Assembly (NCBI RefSeq): GCF_003439125.1 | Contig: NZ_QSUU01000004.1 | Span: forward strand, 111,824 to 175,823 | Length of the DNA stretch: 64,000 nucleotides | Reading direction: 5' to 3' | Source: Collinsella sp. OM04-5 | Lineage (GTDB): Bacteria; Actinomycetota; Coriobacteriia; Coriobacteriales; Coriobacteriaceae | Part shown: piece by piece, positions 37,162 through 48,461 of the stretch | How positions within the stretch are numbered: position 1 is the first letter of the stretch | Layout: every line of letters starts with the position of its first letter | The notes under the pieces: generated by a model | Told to the model about the DNA's origin: nothing | Database searches by the model: none | Seen by the model: the letters and a program-made list of their open reading frames with translations, nothing else | Program-made: the position numbers and the translations under genes

Positions 37162-37617
37162 CTACTTGTTGGGGAAGGAATAACCTTCGACTGTCACGTG
37201 CAGCACCACGACGCGGGGATCCGCGGCATCGGCCACGACACGGTAGGCCTCGTCAATTTCGACGACGGCAACGCCGCCGGTGGGAATCGTCACGGTCTCC
37301 CCCGTACCCTCAAAGCGCTCGCGATCATCGATATCGCTGTAGGCGCGCGTACAGGTAAGATCGGCCTTGGAAGCCACCTCAACGGTCAGATTGCCGTCGA
37401 GCGGGGCGAGCACGGCATGGTAGCGACGGTGACCGACCAGATCGGCAGTAGCCGCCTCGTGGGCGTTCACCCACCAATACACCAGCGAGTCGCCGATAGA
37501 GTACGCCACATCGTGCTGCAGTTCAGAAACGCCGTCGAGTGCCTGACCGGTACGCATCCACTTCTTGACGGACTTCATCTGGGCGTCGAAATCGGCACGC
37601 GAGTTAAAGATATGCAT
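37162..37617 (-). CDS. ebgC: beta-galactosidase subunit EbgC (YhcH/YjgK/YiaL family)
   Basis: The 151-residue cupin-like protein has the family pattern GVSELQHDVAYSIGD, HRRYHAVLAPLDG and FEGTGETVTIPTGGVAVVEI followed by DEAYRV. In E. coli, EbgC is needed for full activity of EbgA. The gene lies 3 bp after ebgA on the same strand, so the two are made together. A free-standing anomerase-type role is the alternative for this family, but the neighbour makes EbgC the better call. Confidence 0.9.
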   Translation of the reverse strand: MHIFNSRADFDAQMKSVKKWMRTGQALDGVSELQHDVAYSIGDSLVYWWVNAHEAATADLVGHRRYHAVLAPLDGNLTVEVASKADLTCTRAYSDIDDRERFEGTGETVTIPTGGVAVVEIDEAYRVVADAADPRVVVLHVTVEGYSFPNK

Positions 37618-37620
37618 GAC

Positions 37621-40644
<3,024 letters not shown>

Positions 40645-40665
40645 TCATCGTAGTGCTTCTTTGTG

Positions 40666-40762
40666 CAACCGGTTGTCCTTATCTTACGGGCGGTACAAAA
40701 ATCTGTGCAACCGGTTGTCCGCCGAACGGTCGATTTTGTCGGATTAACGGTGCAACCGGTTG
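40666..40762. promoter_or_regulatory. three LacI-type operators upstream of ebgA
   Basis: GTGCAACCGGTTGT, with the perfect palindrome CAACCGGTTG, occurs at 40666-40675, 40708-40717 and 40753-40762. Centres are 42 and 45 bp apart, about four helical turns, which allows looping. The divergent LacI-family gene at 41006 is the likely binder. Confidence 0.8.
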
Positions 40763-40870
40763 TACAACCACGACACTTATGTCACCCTGAGTATCGAAAC
40801 TCAGCGCAAAACAGCATTCCCAGGCGGCTGACAACGGCCGCGCCCATCTATGCCCCACCCGTGCAAGCCA

Positions 40871-40946
40871 TGTTCAACAGCAGCTTGAACGTGAAATGCC
40901 ACCAGTGGCCGGATATCATGAACGCTGTTCAGGCGCACTATAGTAA
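40871..40946 (+). promoter_or_regulatory. promoter region of the LacI-family gene
   Basis: GTTCAA-n7-TTGAAC (about 40871-40889) and the perfect palindrome TGAACGCTGTTCA (40919-40931) precede a TATAGT hexamer near 40940 that could be the -10 element. The palindromes differ from the CAACCGGTTG operators, so a second factor may be involved. Confidence 0.4.
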
Positions 40947-41005
40947 GCTGTATCCGCACCAGCCCGTATCAATGACAACATCGACCGCATTTTCCAGGAG
41001 ACGCC

Positions 41006-42022
41006 ATGACCCAACCAGTTCGCACCGCACCTACGCTTGCCGAGGTTGCCGCAGCTGCCGGCGTGTCGCGCTCCACGGCATCGCGCGCCCTCAACGATTC
41101 GCCCCGCATTAGCGAGGAAACCAAAAAGCGCGTCCGCGCAGCGGCCAAGGAAGTCAATTTTGTCCCCAACGCTCGTGGCCGAGCGCTCGCTGTCGGACGC
41201 ACGGAAATCATCGCCGTGCTCGTGACCGAGCCCCTGAGTGAACTCTTCAGCGACCCCACCTATAGCGAGTTTTTGAGCGGCATTACCGAAGAACTGTCGG
41301 AGTCATCCTATCTGCCCGTTATCTTGCAGGCGTCTTCTACGCATGAGCGCAACCGCGCACGCGAGCACTTTGAGCGCCGCTCGTTCGACGCCGTAATCAA
41401 CGTCTCCCCCTACAAGGGCAGCGAACTGCTCGAGGTACTGCGCGAGCTGGGCGTGCCCACCGTGTTGTGCGGCCAGCTCGAGGGTCACCCCTATCGCGAT
41501 GTGTTCTCGACGGTCTACTCTGACGACGAAGAGGGCGGACGCTTTGCGGCACTCGCCATGAAGGAGCGCGGGCGCAAAGATATCGTCGCCGTGTTGGGAC
41601 CGCAAGACAACCCCGCTGTTGTCGACCGCCTGCGCGGCTACCGCGCCGTCTTGGGCGAAGACCTCCCAGACGCAAACGTTATCTATACCGGCTGGAACAG
41701 CGGAGACGGCTATCAGGCCATGCACCAGATCCTCGCGCGCGAGATTGCTTTCGATGGCGTGCTCTGCGGATCGGACCGTATCGCGGCTGGCGTCATCACC
41801 GCACTCAACGAGGCAGGCCTATCCGTTCCGGCGGACGTTTCTGTCGTCGGCTTCGACGATCACGAGATTGCGGCGCGCTGCGTCCCCGCACTCACGACCG
41901 TCCGCCAGCCCCTGCGCGAAGAAGGCCACATGGCCGCCAACATTGCGCTCGACATGATCAAGGGCGCCGAGCCCACCACCTCCGTGATGCACATGCAGCT
42001 CGTTCAGAGAGACTCGCTGTAG
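41006..42022 (+). CDS. LacI-family regulator of the ebg genes
   Basis: The 338-residue protein has the LacI helix-turn-helix (TLAEVAAAAGVSRSTASRAL then NDSPRISEETKKRV and NFVPNARGRAL) and the sugar-binding effector fold (IIAVLVTEPLSELFSDPTYS onward; VVGFDDHEIAARCVPALTTV). CAGGAGA precedes the ATG. It is divergent from ebgA, and three LacI operators lie between them, so it probably represses ebgAC until a galactoside is present. Inducer identity is inference. Confidence 0.9.
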   Translation: MTQPVRTAPTLAEVAAAAGVSRSTASRALNDSPRISEETKKRVRAAAKEVNFVPNARGRALAVGRTEIIAVLVTEPLSELFSDPTYSEFLSGITEELSESSYLPVILQASSTHERNRAREHFERRSFDAVINVSPYKGSELLEVLRELGVPTVLCGQLEGHPYRDVFSTVYSDDEEGGRFAALAMKERGRKDIVAVLGPQDNPAVVDRLRGYRAVLGEDLPDANVIYTGWNSGDGYQAMHQILAREIAFDGVLCGSDRIAAGVITALNEAGLSVPADVSVVGFDDHEIAARCVPALTTVRQPLREEGHMAANIALDMIKGAEPTTSVMHMQLVQRDSL

Positions 42023-42235
42023 GAAACTGGGCCGGGCTTTTCGCCAGACAGTTGTTGCGGAAAGCCTGCCCCGTTTTGAGCGCTCATTCTGGGGCACAGT
42101 TTCCGTTAGACCGCTCAAGCGGAAACTGTGCCCCATTATTTTGCCGAATTCTGGGTCGCGCTTTCCCAGAGGACCCCCTTTGGGAAAGCGCGACCCGTTC
42201 TGGACGCAGATTCCGGGACGCACTTTCCGCAACGC
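42023..42235. repeat. series of related hairpins after lacI
   Basis: Three hairpins follow one another: an imperfect one (42029-42072), a perfect 16-bp one with TGGGGCACAGTTTCCG (42090-42135) and a perfect 15-bp one with GGGTCGCGCTTTCCC (42153-42196). A lone half unit GGGACGCACTTTCC lies at about 42215-42229. All share the arm pattern GGGnCnC...TTTCC but differ in sequence, with compensating changes in the opposite arm. Confidence 0.75.
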
Positions 42236-42274
42236 CCGGTCATCCCATGCCCTCACAATCTCGACGTATAAAAA

Positions 42275-42303
42275 ACGAGGGAAGGCACGTGTCCTTCCCT
42301 CGT
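42275..42303 (-). terminator. terminator of aspS
   Basis: ACGAGGGAAGG and CCTTCCCTCGT form an 11-bp perfect stem; TTTTTTATACG follows on the minus strand, 24 bp after the aspS stop. Confidence 0.9.
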
Positions 42304-42327
42304 TACGGGCAATATGTAGCCGCTTGC

Positions 42328-44115
42328 CTACATCAGGCGCAGGCTGACGTCCTTGAGCTGGGCGCCGGAAACGGCACTCGGGGCGCCCGACATGAGGTCG
42401 GAGCCGCTGGCCGTCTTGGGGAACGCCATGACGTCGCGGATGGAGTCGGAGCCGGTGAGCAGCATGCACACGCGGTCCAGGCCCAGGGCGAAGCCGCCCA
42501 TCGGGGGCGCACCAAACTTGAGAGCCTCCATGAGGAAGCCGAACTGCGACTCGGCGCGCTCCTCGGTAAAGCCCAGGAGCTTGAGCATGGACATCTGCAT
42601 TTCGGCGTTGTGGATACGCATACCGCCGCCGCCGGCCTCAAAGCCGTCCATGACAAAGTCGTAGGTGCAGGAACCGGCTGCCAGCGGGTCGGCCTCGATC
42701 TTGGCGATGTCGGTCTCGGTCGGCAGGGTGAAGGGCTGGTGCTCGGCAGCGTAAGCCTTGCGGTCCTCGTCCCAGTGGAACAGCGGGAAGTTGACGACCC
42801 ACAAGAAGTCGTGGCCCTCGCGCTTGATCTCGAGCGCGTTAGCCATGTGGGAACGCATGCCGCCCAGGATCTCGTCGGAGAGCAGGCGCGGGCCGGCGGC
42901 GAACATCACAAGGTCGCCGGGCTCGACGTCCATGCGCTCGCGCAGGGCAGCCATCTCCTCGTCCGAGAAGAACTTGACGATGGGGCTGTTGATGGAGCCG
43001 TCCTCGCGGAAGGCGATCCAGGCAAGGCCCTTGGCGCCAAACGTGGAAGCCACGCCGGCAAGCTTATCGATCTTGGCGCGAGCCCAGGCACCGGCGCCCT
43101 TGGCGTTGATGGCCTTGACGACAGAGCCCTCCTCGTTCGCGGCAGTCGCAAAGACCTTGAACTTGGAGTTGGCGAAGATGTCGGTCAGGTCGACCAAGTG
43201 CATGCCATAGCGGGTATCGGGCTTGTCGGAGCCATAGGTGTCCATGGCCTCCCAGTAGTTCATGCGACGCAGCGGCGTGGGCATCTCGACACCCATGCGG
43301 CCGAAGGCATCGGCAAGAACCTCTTCGAGCGCGCTCATAACGTCGTTCTGGTCCACGAAGGACATCTCGATATCGACCTGGGTGAACTCGGGCTGACGGT
43401 CGGCACGCAAGTCCTCGTCGCGGAAGCACTTGGCAACCTGATAGTAGCGCTCGACGCCACCGACCATAAGCAGCTGCTTCAGGAGCTGCGGGGACTGCGG
43501 CAGGGCGTAGAAGTTGCCCGGCTGGATGCGGCTGGGGACGATGAAGTCGCGGGCGCCCTCGGGCGTGGACTTGAACAGGGAGGGCGTCTCGACCTCCATG
43601 AACTCACGGTTGTGCAGCGCCTCGCGAATGGCAAAGGTAAAGTCGGAGCGCAGCTTGAGGTTGGCCATCATCTCGGGACGACGAAGGTCCAGATAGCGAT
43701 AGCGCAGGCGGGTGTCCTCGCTGGTCTCGATGCCGTCCTCGATCTGGAACGGCGGGGTGACGGACGTGTTGAGCACCTCGGCGTGGTCGGTCAGGACCTC
43801 GATCTCGCCAGTCGCGAGCTTGGTGTTGGTGGTCTCCTCGCCACGGGCGCGCACGACGCCGTGAATCTTGATGGGCCACTCGGGACGCATGGTCTCGGCG
43901 ATCTTAAAGGCGTCGCCGTCGGAGTGCTCGGGGTCGAAGGTGAGCTGCGTGATGCCCTCACGGTCGCGAAGGTCGCAGAAGATAAGGCCGCCGTGGTCGC
44001 GGCGACGGCTCACCCAACCGGTGAGGGTGACCTCTTCGCCCACGTTCTCGAAGCGAAGCTCGCCGCAGGTACGGGTGTGCATGGAATGCTCATCGATGGG
44101 ACGGGTCTGGCTCAT
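42328..44115 (-). CDS. aspS: aspartyl-tRNA synthetase
   Basis: The 595-residue class II enzyme charges tRNA-Asp. It begins with an OB-fold anticodon-binding domain (EVTLTGWVSRRRDHGGLIFC then DLRDREG). The catalytic core has motif 2 (CFRDEDLRADRQPEFTQVDI) and motif 3 (GGFALGLDRVCMLLTGSDSI); a bacterial GAD insertion lies between. Size matches bacterial AspRS. AGGAGG lies about 10 nt before the ATG at 44115. No AspRS-GatCAB genes adjoin, so discriminating versus nondiscriminating type is not settled. Confidence 0.96.
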   Translation of the reverse strand: MSQTRPIDEHSMHTRTCGELRFENVGEEVTLTGWVSRRRDHGGLIFCDLRDREGITQLTFDPEHSDGDAFKIAETMRPEWPIKIHGVVRARGEETTNTKLATGEIEVLTDHAEVLNTSVTPPFQIEDGIETSEDTRLRYRYLDLRRPEMMANLKLRSDFTFAIREALHNREFMEVETPSLFKSTPEGARDFIVPSRIQPGNFYALPQSPQLLKQLLMVGGVERYYQVAKCFRDEDLRADRQPEFTQVDIEMSFVDQNDVMSALEEVLADAFGRMGVEMPTPLRRMNYWEAMDTYGSDKPDTRYGMHLVDLTDIFANSKFKVFATAANEEGSVVKAINAKGAGAWARAKIDKLAGVASTFGAKGLAWIAFREDGSINSPIVKFFSDEEMAALRERMDVEPGDLVMFAAGPRLLSDEILGGMRSHMANALEIKREGHDFLWVVNFPLFHWDEDRKAYAAEHQPFTLPTETDIAKIEADPLAAGSCTYDFVMDGFEAGGGGMRIHNAEMQMSMLKLLGFTEERAESQFGFLMEALKFGAPPMGGFALGLDRVCMLLTGSDSIRDVMAFPKTASGSDLMSGAPSAVSGAQLKDVSLRLM

Positions 44116-44371
44116 ACCAGTGATCCTCCTTTATGGATCTGTGCCGCCCCGTGTCGTTCCGGGCGGCGTCGTACAGATTTGCCCAGCCTGCGTAAACCGC
44201 GCAGCCAGACATGGCGTTCTATCTTATCGCACTCGCGTCGATGTGCCGCGAAAAAGTGGCTCCTGCCCAAAGACTTGACGGAGACGAAACAATTGACGCG
44301 CCGTGACACCCGCCCGCGCTCGTCACGTGCGACAATGTGCCCCAATACAACTGCACTTGGAAAGGCCCGCC

Positions 44372-45007
44372 ATGACTGCACGCCTCATCGTTATGGATAT
44401 CGACTCCACGCTCATCAACCAGGAGGTCATCGACCTGTTGGGCGAGGAAGCCGGCGTGGGCAAGCAAGTGGCGCAGATCACCGAGCGCGCCATGCGCGGC
44501 GAGCTTGACTTTAAGCAAGCGCTCGAGGAGCGCGTGGGGCTGCTTGCCGGCTTGGACGAGAGCGTGTTCGAGCGCACCTTTGAGCGCGTGACGTTTACCC
44601 CCGGCGCGCTGGAGCTTGTGCGCTCGGCGCACAGCAAGGGCTGGAAGGTCGGCGTCGTAAGTGGCGGCTTCCACGAGGTTGCCGACAAGATCGTGGCCGC
44701 CGCGGGAATCGACTTTTGCCTGGCCAACCGTCTGGAGGTCGTAGGCGGCAAGCTCACCGGTAAGTTGGCTGCCGACATTGTGACCAAGGAGTCCAAGCTC
44801 ATCCAGCTGCTGGACTGGGCAGTTGAGTGCGGCGTCGACATGGCCCACACCGTCGCGATCGGCGACGGTGCCAACGACATCCCCATGATTCAGGCCGCGG
44901 GCACGGGCATCGCGTTTTGTGCCAAGCCCAAGACGCGCGAGGCCGCCCCGTTTGCCATCGACGAGCGCAATCTGATGCTCGCCATGGACATCATCCTGCG
45001 TGACTAG
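44372..45007 (+). CDS. serB: phosphoserine phosphatase SerB
   Basis: The 211-residue HAD-family enzyme makes L-serine from phosphoserine. The nucleophile motif is MDIDSTLINQEVID (DxDST), motif II Ser/Gly in GVVSGGFHEVADK, and the Mg-site AIGDGANDIPMIQAAG. It lacks the ACT-like N-terminal domain of E. coli SerB and corresponds to the short form. GGAAAGG precedes the ATG at 44372; a longer frame to 44303 has no ribosome binding site. It is divergent from aspS. Confidence 0.93.
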   Translation: MTARLIVMDIDSTLINQEVIDLLGEEAGVGKQVAQITERAMRGELDFKQALEERVGLLAGLDESVFERTFERVTFTPGALELVRSAHSKGWKVGVVSGGFHEVADKIVAAAGIDFCLANRLEVVGGKLTGKLAADIVTKESKLIQLLDWAVECGVDMAHTVAIGDGANDIPMIQAAGTGIAFCAKPKTREAAPFAIDERNLMLAMDIILRD

Positions 45008-45121
45008 TCGATCCGTCTAACAATTGAATCAGTCTGTCCTATAGTTTCCGAACAATTTTGTCTTAATGTTCGGAAACATACCCTTTGAGTGCTAGACTTT
45101 GCGCCGTCGAAGGGAACATAT

Positions 45122-45904
45122 ATGGATAAGCGAGATCTTGAGCAGTTACTGAGCGATGTTGCCGGCGGGGCAGTCACCCCGGCCGTCGCCCTCACGCGCA
45201 TCCAGACGGCTCCGACCGCCGATTTGGGCTTTGCGCAGCTCGATCTTTCGCGCGGGGTGCGCCAGGGAGCCGGCGAGGTTGTCTACGGTGCCGGTAAAAC
45301 CGCCGATCAGATTGCCGCCATTATCAAAGCGCTGCGCGATGCCGGCCAGGAGCGCATCCTGGTCACGCGCCTGGACGCCAAAAAGGCCGCCCGCACCTCG
45401 GAGCTTCTCGGCAACGGCATCGACCTGGGATATGTCCCGGACGCGCAGCTCGCCCTCGTGGGCGGCAAGCCCTCCCCTACCGGCAACGGACGCATCGTTG
45501 TCGCCTGCGCCGGCACGAGCGACCTGCCCGTCGCCGAGGAAGCCGCGTTGACGGCCGAGTTCTATGGCAACGAAGTCGATCGCCTTTACGACGTGGGCGT
45601 CGCCGGGCTGCACCGCCTGCTTGCGCATGCCGAGGAACTTGCCCAGGCGCAGGTGGTCATCGCCATCGCCGGCATGGAAGGCGCCCTGGCGAGCGTCATC
45701 GGCGGCCTGGTGAGTTGCCCGGTCATCGCCGTTCCCACCAGCGTGGGCTACGGCGCGAACTTTGGTGGCGTGGCCGCGCTGCTCGCCATGCTCAACTCCT
45801 GCGCCAGCGGCGTCTCGGTCGTCAATATCGACAACGGCTTTGGTGCCGCCTACCAGGCAAGTCTTATCAATCATCTGAGCGCCGGCACGCCCTGCGCCCG
45901 CTAA
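45122..45904 (+). CDS. larB: nickel-pincer cofactor synthesis protein LarB
   Basis: The 260-residue protein is related to PurE-type AIR carboxylases (GRIVVACAGTSDLPVAEEAA; VIAIAGMEGALASVIGGLVS; PTSVGYGANFGGVAALLAML). LarB carboxylates and hydrolyses nicotinic acid adenine dinucleotide in the first step of the nickel-pincer nucleotide needed by lactate racemase LarA. Its N-terminal helices (DLEQLLSDVAGGAVTPAVAL) fit the family. GAAGGGAAC precedes the ATG. larC follows 10 bp later; larA and larD lie in the opposing unit. Confidence 0.94.
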   Translation: MDKRDLEQLLSDVAGGAVTPAVALTRIQTAPTADLGFAQLDLSRGVRQGAGEVVYGAGKTADQIAAIIKALRDAGQERILVTRLDAKKAARTSELLGNGIDLGYVPDAQLALVGGKPSPTGNGRIVVACAGTSDLPVAEEAALTAEFYGNEVDRLYDVGVAGLHRLLAHAEELAQAQVVIAIAGMEGALASVIGGLVSCPVIAVPTSVGYGANFGGVAALLAMLNSCASGVSVVNIDNGFGAAYQASLINHLSAGTPCAR

Positions 45905-45914
45905 GGAGCATCCC

Positions 45915-46835
45915 ATGTCCAACCATCAGCACACGCTTATCATCGACGGCACCTCGGGCATCAGCGGCGATATGACCGTTGCGGCCCTGCTCGACCTGGA
46001 TGCCAGTGAGGAGCAGCTGCGCGAACAGCTCGCCACGCTGCCGGTCGATGGCTTTTCGATCGCCGTCACGCGCGTAAACAAGCACGGCATCGACGCCTGC
46101 GACTTTGACGTTCAGCTGGCAGAGGAGCTCGAGAACCACGACCACGATATGGCCTGGCTCTACGGCAACGAAGCAGCTGTCGAGCATATGCATGAGCATG
46201 AGCACCACCATCATCATGACCATGACGAGCATGAGCACGAGCACACACACGACCATGACCATGAGATCCACGGCCATGGCCACGAGGGGCATCATCACGC
46301 CCACCACCATCACCACCGGTCTTTGGCGGACGTCACCGCCATTATCGATGGCTCGCAGCTAAGCGATGGCGCCAAGCGTCGCGCCCTCGCCATCTTTACC
46401 GCACTCGCCGCTGCCGAGGCCAAGGCTCACGGCAAAACGCCCGAGACCGTCATGTTCCACGAGGTGGGCGCCATCGACTCCATCGTCGACGTCTGCTCTG
46501 TCGCCATCTGCCTCGATGACCTGGGCATTGAGGACATCGTGGTCGAGTCGCTCTCCGAGGGCCACGGAACCATCCGCTGTGCACACGGCCTCATGCCCAT
46601 TCCCGTCCCCGCTGTCGTCAACCTGTGCCAGGCGGGCAATATCGCTCTCACGCCTGCACCGGTCGCTGGCGAGCTCGTAACGCCCACAGGCGCCGCCATC
46701 GTCACCGCCCTGCGTACGTCCGACCAACTGCCCTCACGCTACCGCATCGAAGCTGTCGGCTACGGCGCCGGCAAACGCCCCTACGAGGGTTGCTCCGGCA
46801 CGCTCCGCTGCCTGCTCGTTCACGCGGACGCATAG
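45915..46835 (+). CDS. larC: nickel insertion protein LarC, lacking the C-terminal (LarC2) domain
   Basis: The 306-residue protein matches the LarC1 part (DGTSGISGDMTVAALLDLDA; FHEVGAIDSIVDVCSVAICL; EGHGTIRCAHGLMPIPVPAV; GYGAGKRPYEGCSGTLRCLL). LarC is a CTP-dependent nickel insertase for the LarA cofactor. At about residues 92-134 there is a long His-rich stretch (HMHEHEHHHHHDHDEHEHEH...), likely to bind nickel. Family members normally continue with a C-terminal CTP-binding domain of some 120-150 residues; here a stop comes right after LLVHADA, and a TetR gene starts 2 bp later. No frame encoding that domain was seen. AAGGAGCATCCC precedes the ATG. Confidence 0.9.
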   Translation: MSNHQHTLIIDGTSGISGDMTVAALLDLDASEEQLREQLATLPVDGFSIAVTRVNKHGIDACDFDVQLAEELENHDHDMAWLYGNEAAVEHMHEHEHHHHHDHDEHEHEHTHDHDHEIHGHGHEGHHHAHHHHHRSLADVTAIIDGSQLSDGAKRRALAIFTALAAAEAKAHGKTPETVMFHEVGAIDSIVDVCSVAICLDDLGIEDIVVESLSEGHGTIRCAHGLMPIPVPAVVNLCQAGNIALTPAPVAGELVTPTGAAIVTALRTSDQLPSRYRIEAVGYGAGKRPYEGCSGTLRCLLVHADA

Positions 46836-46837
46836 CC

Positions 46838-47377
46838 ATGGATGCCCGCAAGGCAAAAAGCCGCGCCGCCATCGTTGCGGCGTTCTCCGAGCTCCTGCGC
46901 GAGGAAGATTACGGCAAGATCACCGTCGGCGACATCATCGCTCGCGCTCACGTAGGCCGCGCGACATTCTACGGTCTCTTTAAGAGCAAAGACGACCTAC
47001 TGTCCGAACTCGTGAGCGACATCTGCACCCACGCTCTTGACGACGATGGCACACCGCTCGACGACCCACTCGTGCAGGTCGAGCATATCCTCAACAATCT
47101 CTGGGAACGCCGCCAGGGCGTTCGAGCCCTCGTAGCCGGCGCCGGCTCACGCGTCTTCGCCGACTGTCTCCGCAAGACCATCATGTCGCGCGCAGCCGAA
47201 ACCGTCCCCGTCGACCCCGCAGGCCCCGCCGGCACCATGGACCGCAGTTTCCTACTACACCACATAGCCTCAAGCTTCGTAGGAATGGTCCAATGGTGGG
47301 CCTGGCACAACTTCCAAGCCAACAAATCCAACGTAGCCAAAAACTACCTCTCAGCCATAGCGCCCCTCTTCAACTAA
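46838..47377 (+). CDS. TetR/AcrR-family regulator
   Basis: The 179-residue protein has a TetR helix-turn-helix (SRAAIVAAFSELLREEDYGK; ITVGDIIARAHVGRATFYGL then FKSKDDLLSEL) and a helical C-terminal part (FLLHHIASSFVGMVQWWAWH). It resembles the TetR-C group with Trp-rich helices. Only 2 bp separate it from larC, and its ribosome binding site is weak, so it is translated by coupling. It may control lactate racemase genes, or lactate and acid stress; that is inference from place alone. Confidence 0.85.
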   Translation: MDARKAKSRAAIVAAFSELLREEDYGKITVGDIIARAHVGRATFYGLFKSKDDLLSELVSDICTHALDDDGTPLDDPLVQVEHILNNLWERRQGVRALVAGAGSRVFADCLRKTIMSRAAETVPVDPAGPAGTMDRSFLLHHIASSFVGMVQWWAWHNFQANKSNVAKNYLSAIAPLFN

Positions 47378-47531
47378 GTAAGAAGCTCATCCCAAAGCAT
47401 CACCCCAACCCAGGGCGCCACGCATCCCAAAGTGTCAACAACAGCTCAACGCCCCTATCAGCAACAAGCCCCTCCCATCCATATTCAGATATATATGTTG
47501 GGTTGCTTACTCGAGCGCAGCAAAGATCCCA

Positions 47532-47660
47532 CAGCCGTCCGCATGGGGTAACTTCCCAGCGCATTCCGCAGGACGCAAAAAGGCTCGCCGCACGAAGTGC
47601 GCAGCGAGCCTTTTTGCATGTCCGAGGACGCGCTGGGAAGTTACCCCATGCGGACGGCTG
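47532..47660. repeat. 129-bp long hairpin A with a shared core
   Basis: The outer arms are 31 bp and perfect: CAGCCGTCCGCATGGGGTAA... (47532-47562) against 47630-47660. The inner part reads CCGCAGGACGC, AAAAAGGCTCGC, CGCAC-GAA-GTGCG, GCGAGCCTTTTT, GCATGTCCGAGGAC. The innermost stem is a good bidirectional terminator with A- and T-tracts. It lies between converging tetR and larD, 20 bp after the larD stop. The core recurs at 50015-50127. Confidence 0.9.
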
Positions 47661-47680
47661 ACAACCTATGTAGCCTTGGA

Positions 47681-48412
47681 CTAGAACATGCCCAAGAAGC
47701 CATGCACAAACAGCGCGGCCACAATAGCACCGACAAACGGCGCGATGCCAGGAACAAGCAGACCATACTTCCAGTTGTTGTCAGCCTTGTTCTTAATCGG
47801 CAGCACCTGATAAGCAAGGCGGGGACCAAGGTCACGTGCCTGGTTCATAGCGAAGCCGGTGATGCCGCCCATGCCCATGCCAACGGCCCAGACAATCAGG
47901 CCGACGCAGATGGCGAGCATCAAAACGTCCTCACCAGCACGGCTAGCAGCAGCAAGGATGGCGCTAATGAACACAAAGGTGCAGATTGCCTCGCAGAAGA
48001 AGTTGCGGGCATAGTTCGTACCCTCGGTGGTGGGGTTGGTCGAGAAGATGTTGCGCTGGGCAATGGGATCGACGACACCCTCGGAAGCCTTGAACTCATC
48101 GGCATACATAAACCAAGCGATCACGGCACCCACAAAGCCGCCGAGCATATCGGCAAGCATGAAGGGGATGCAGTTGCCCCACGGCACCAGACCGACGATG
48201 CACTGGGCAAGCACCATAGCGGGGTTCATGCACACGGCGCCGCCAAAGACAAACAGGCAGACCGAGATGCCAAAAGACCAGGTGGTGATGGCAAACATAT
48301 GGCCGGAGCCCTGATACTTGGTGCCTTTGAGCACGGTATCGCAGTGCACGCCCACGCCAAAGACGATCATGAGGGCCGTCGCGCCGAATTCGCAGAGGAG
48401 TTTGGTAAGCAT
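47681..48412 (-). CDS. larD: aquaglyceroporin-family channel LarD
   Basis: The 243-residue membrane protein is a six-helix MIP channel. The first pore motif is intact (CMNPAMVLAQ); the second is NQARD (FAMNQARDLGPRL), with Gln in the position normally held by Pro. In lactobacilli LarD lets lactic acid cross the membrane and is encoded with larA. Here it follows larA on the same strand 49 bp away, so LarD is preferred over GlpF. AAGG lies before the ATG. A long hairpin follows the stop. Confidence 0.88.
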   Translation of the reverse strand: MLTKLLCEFGATALMIVFGVGVHCDTVLKGTKYQGSGHMFAITTWSFGISVCLFVFGGAVCMNPAMVLAQCIVGLVPWGNCIPFMLADMLGGFVGAVIAWFMYADEFKASEGVVDPIAQRNIFSTNPTTEGTNYARNFFCEAICTFVFISAILAAASRAGEDVLMLAICVGLIVWAVGMGMGGITGFAMNQARDLGPRLAYQVLPIKNKADNNWKYGLLVPGIAPFVGAIVAALFVHGFLGMF

Positions 48413-48461
48413 AAAACCTTATCTTTCTTGTCGGTTATAAACGATTCGTTTAAGCCGCGCA

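Noticed and set aside
40666..40762. Three evenly spaced identical sequences as a possible small CRISPR
   Set aside because: The repeated part is only about 14 bp and palindromic, spacers are not of even character, and the site lies between a LacI gene and its likely target; operators explain it.
42052..44508. An 818-codon plus-strand open frame
   Set aside because: Antisense to aspS and running through the hairpin series; no motifs and no ribosome binding site.
46180..46325. Repetitive CAT/CAC-rich DNA that looks like a tandem repeat
   Set aside because: It encodes the His-rich stretch of LarC in frame; a protein feature, not a DNA repeat element.
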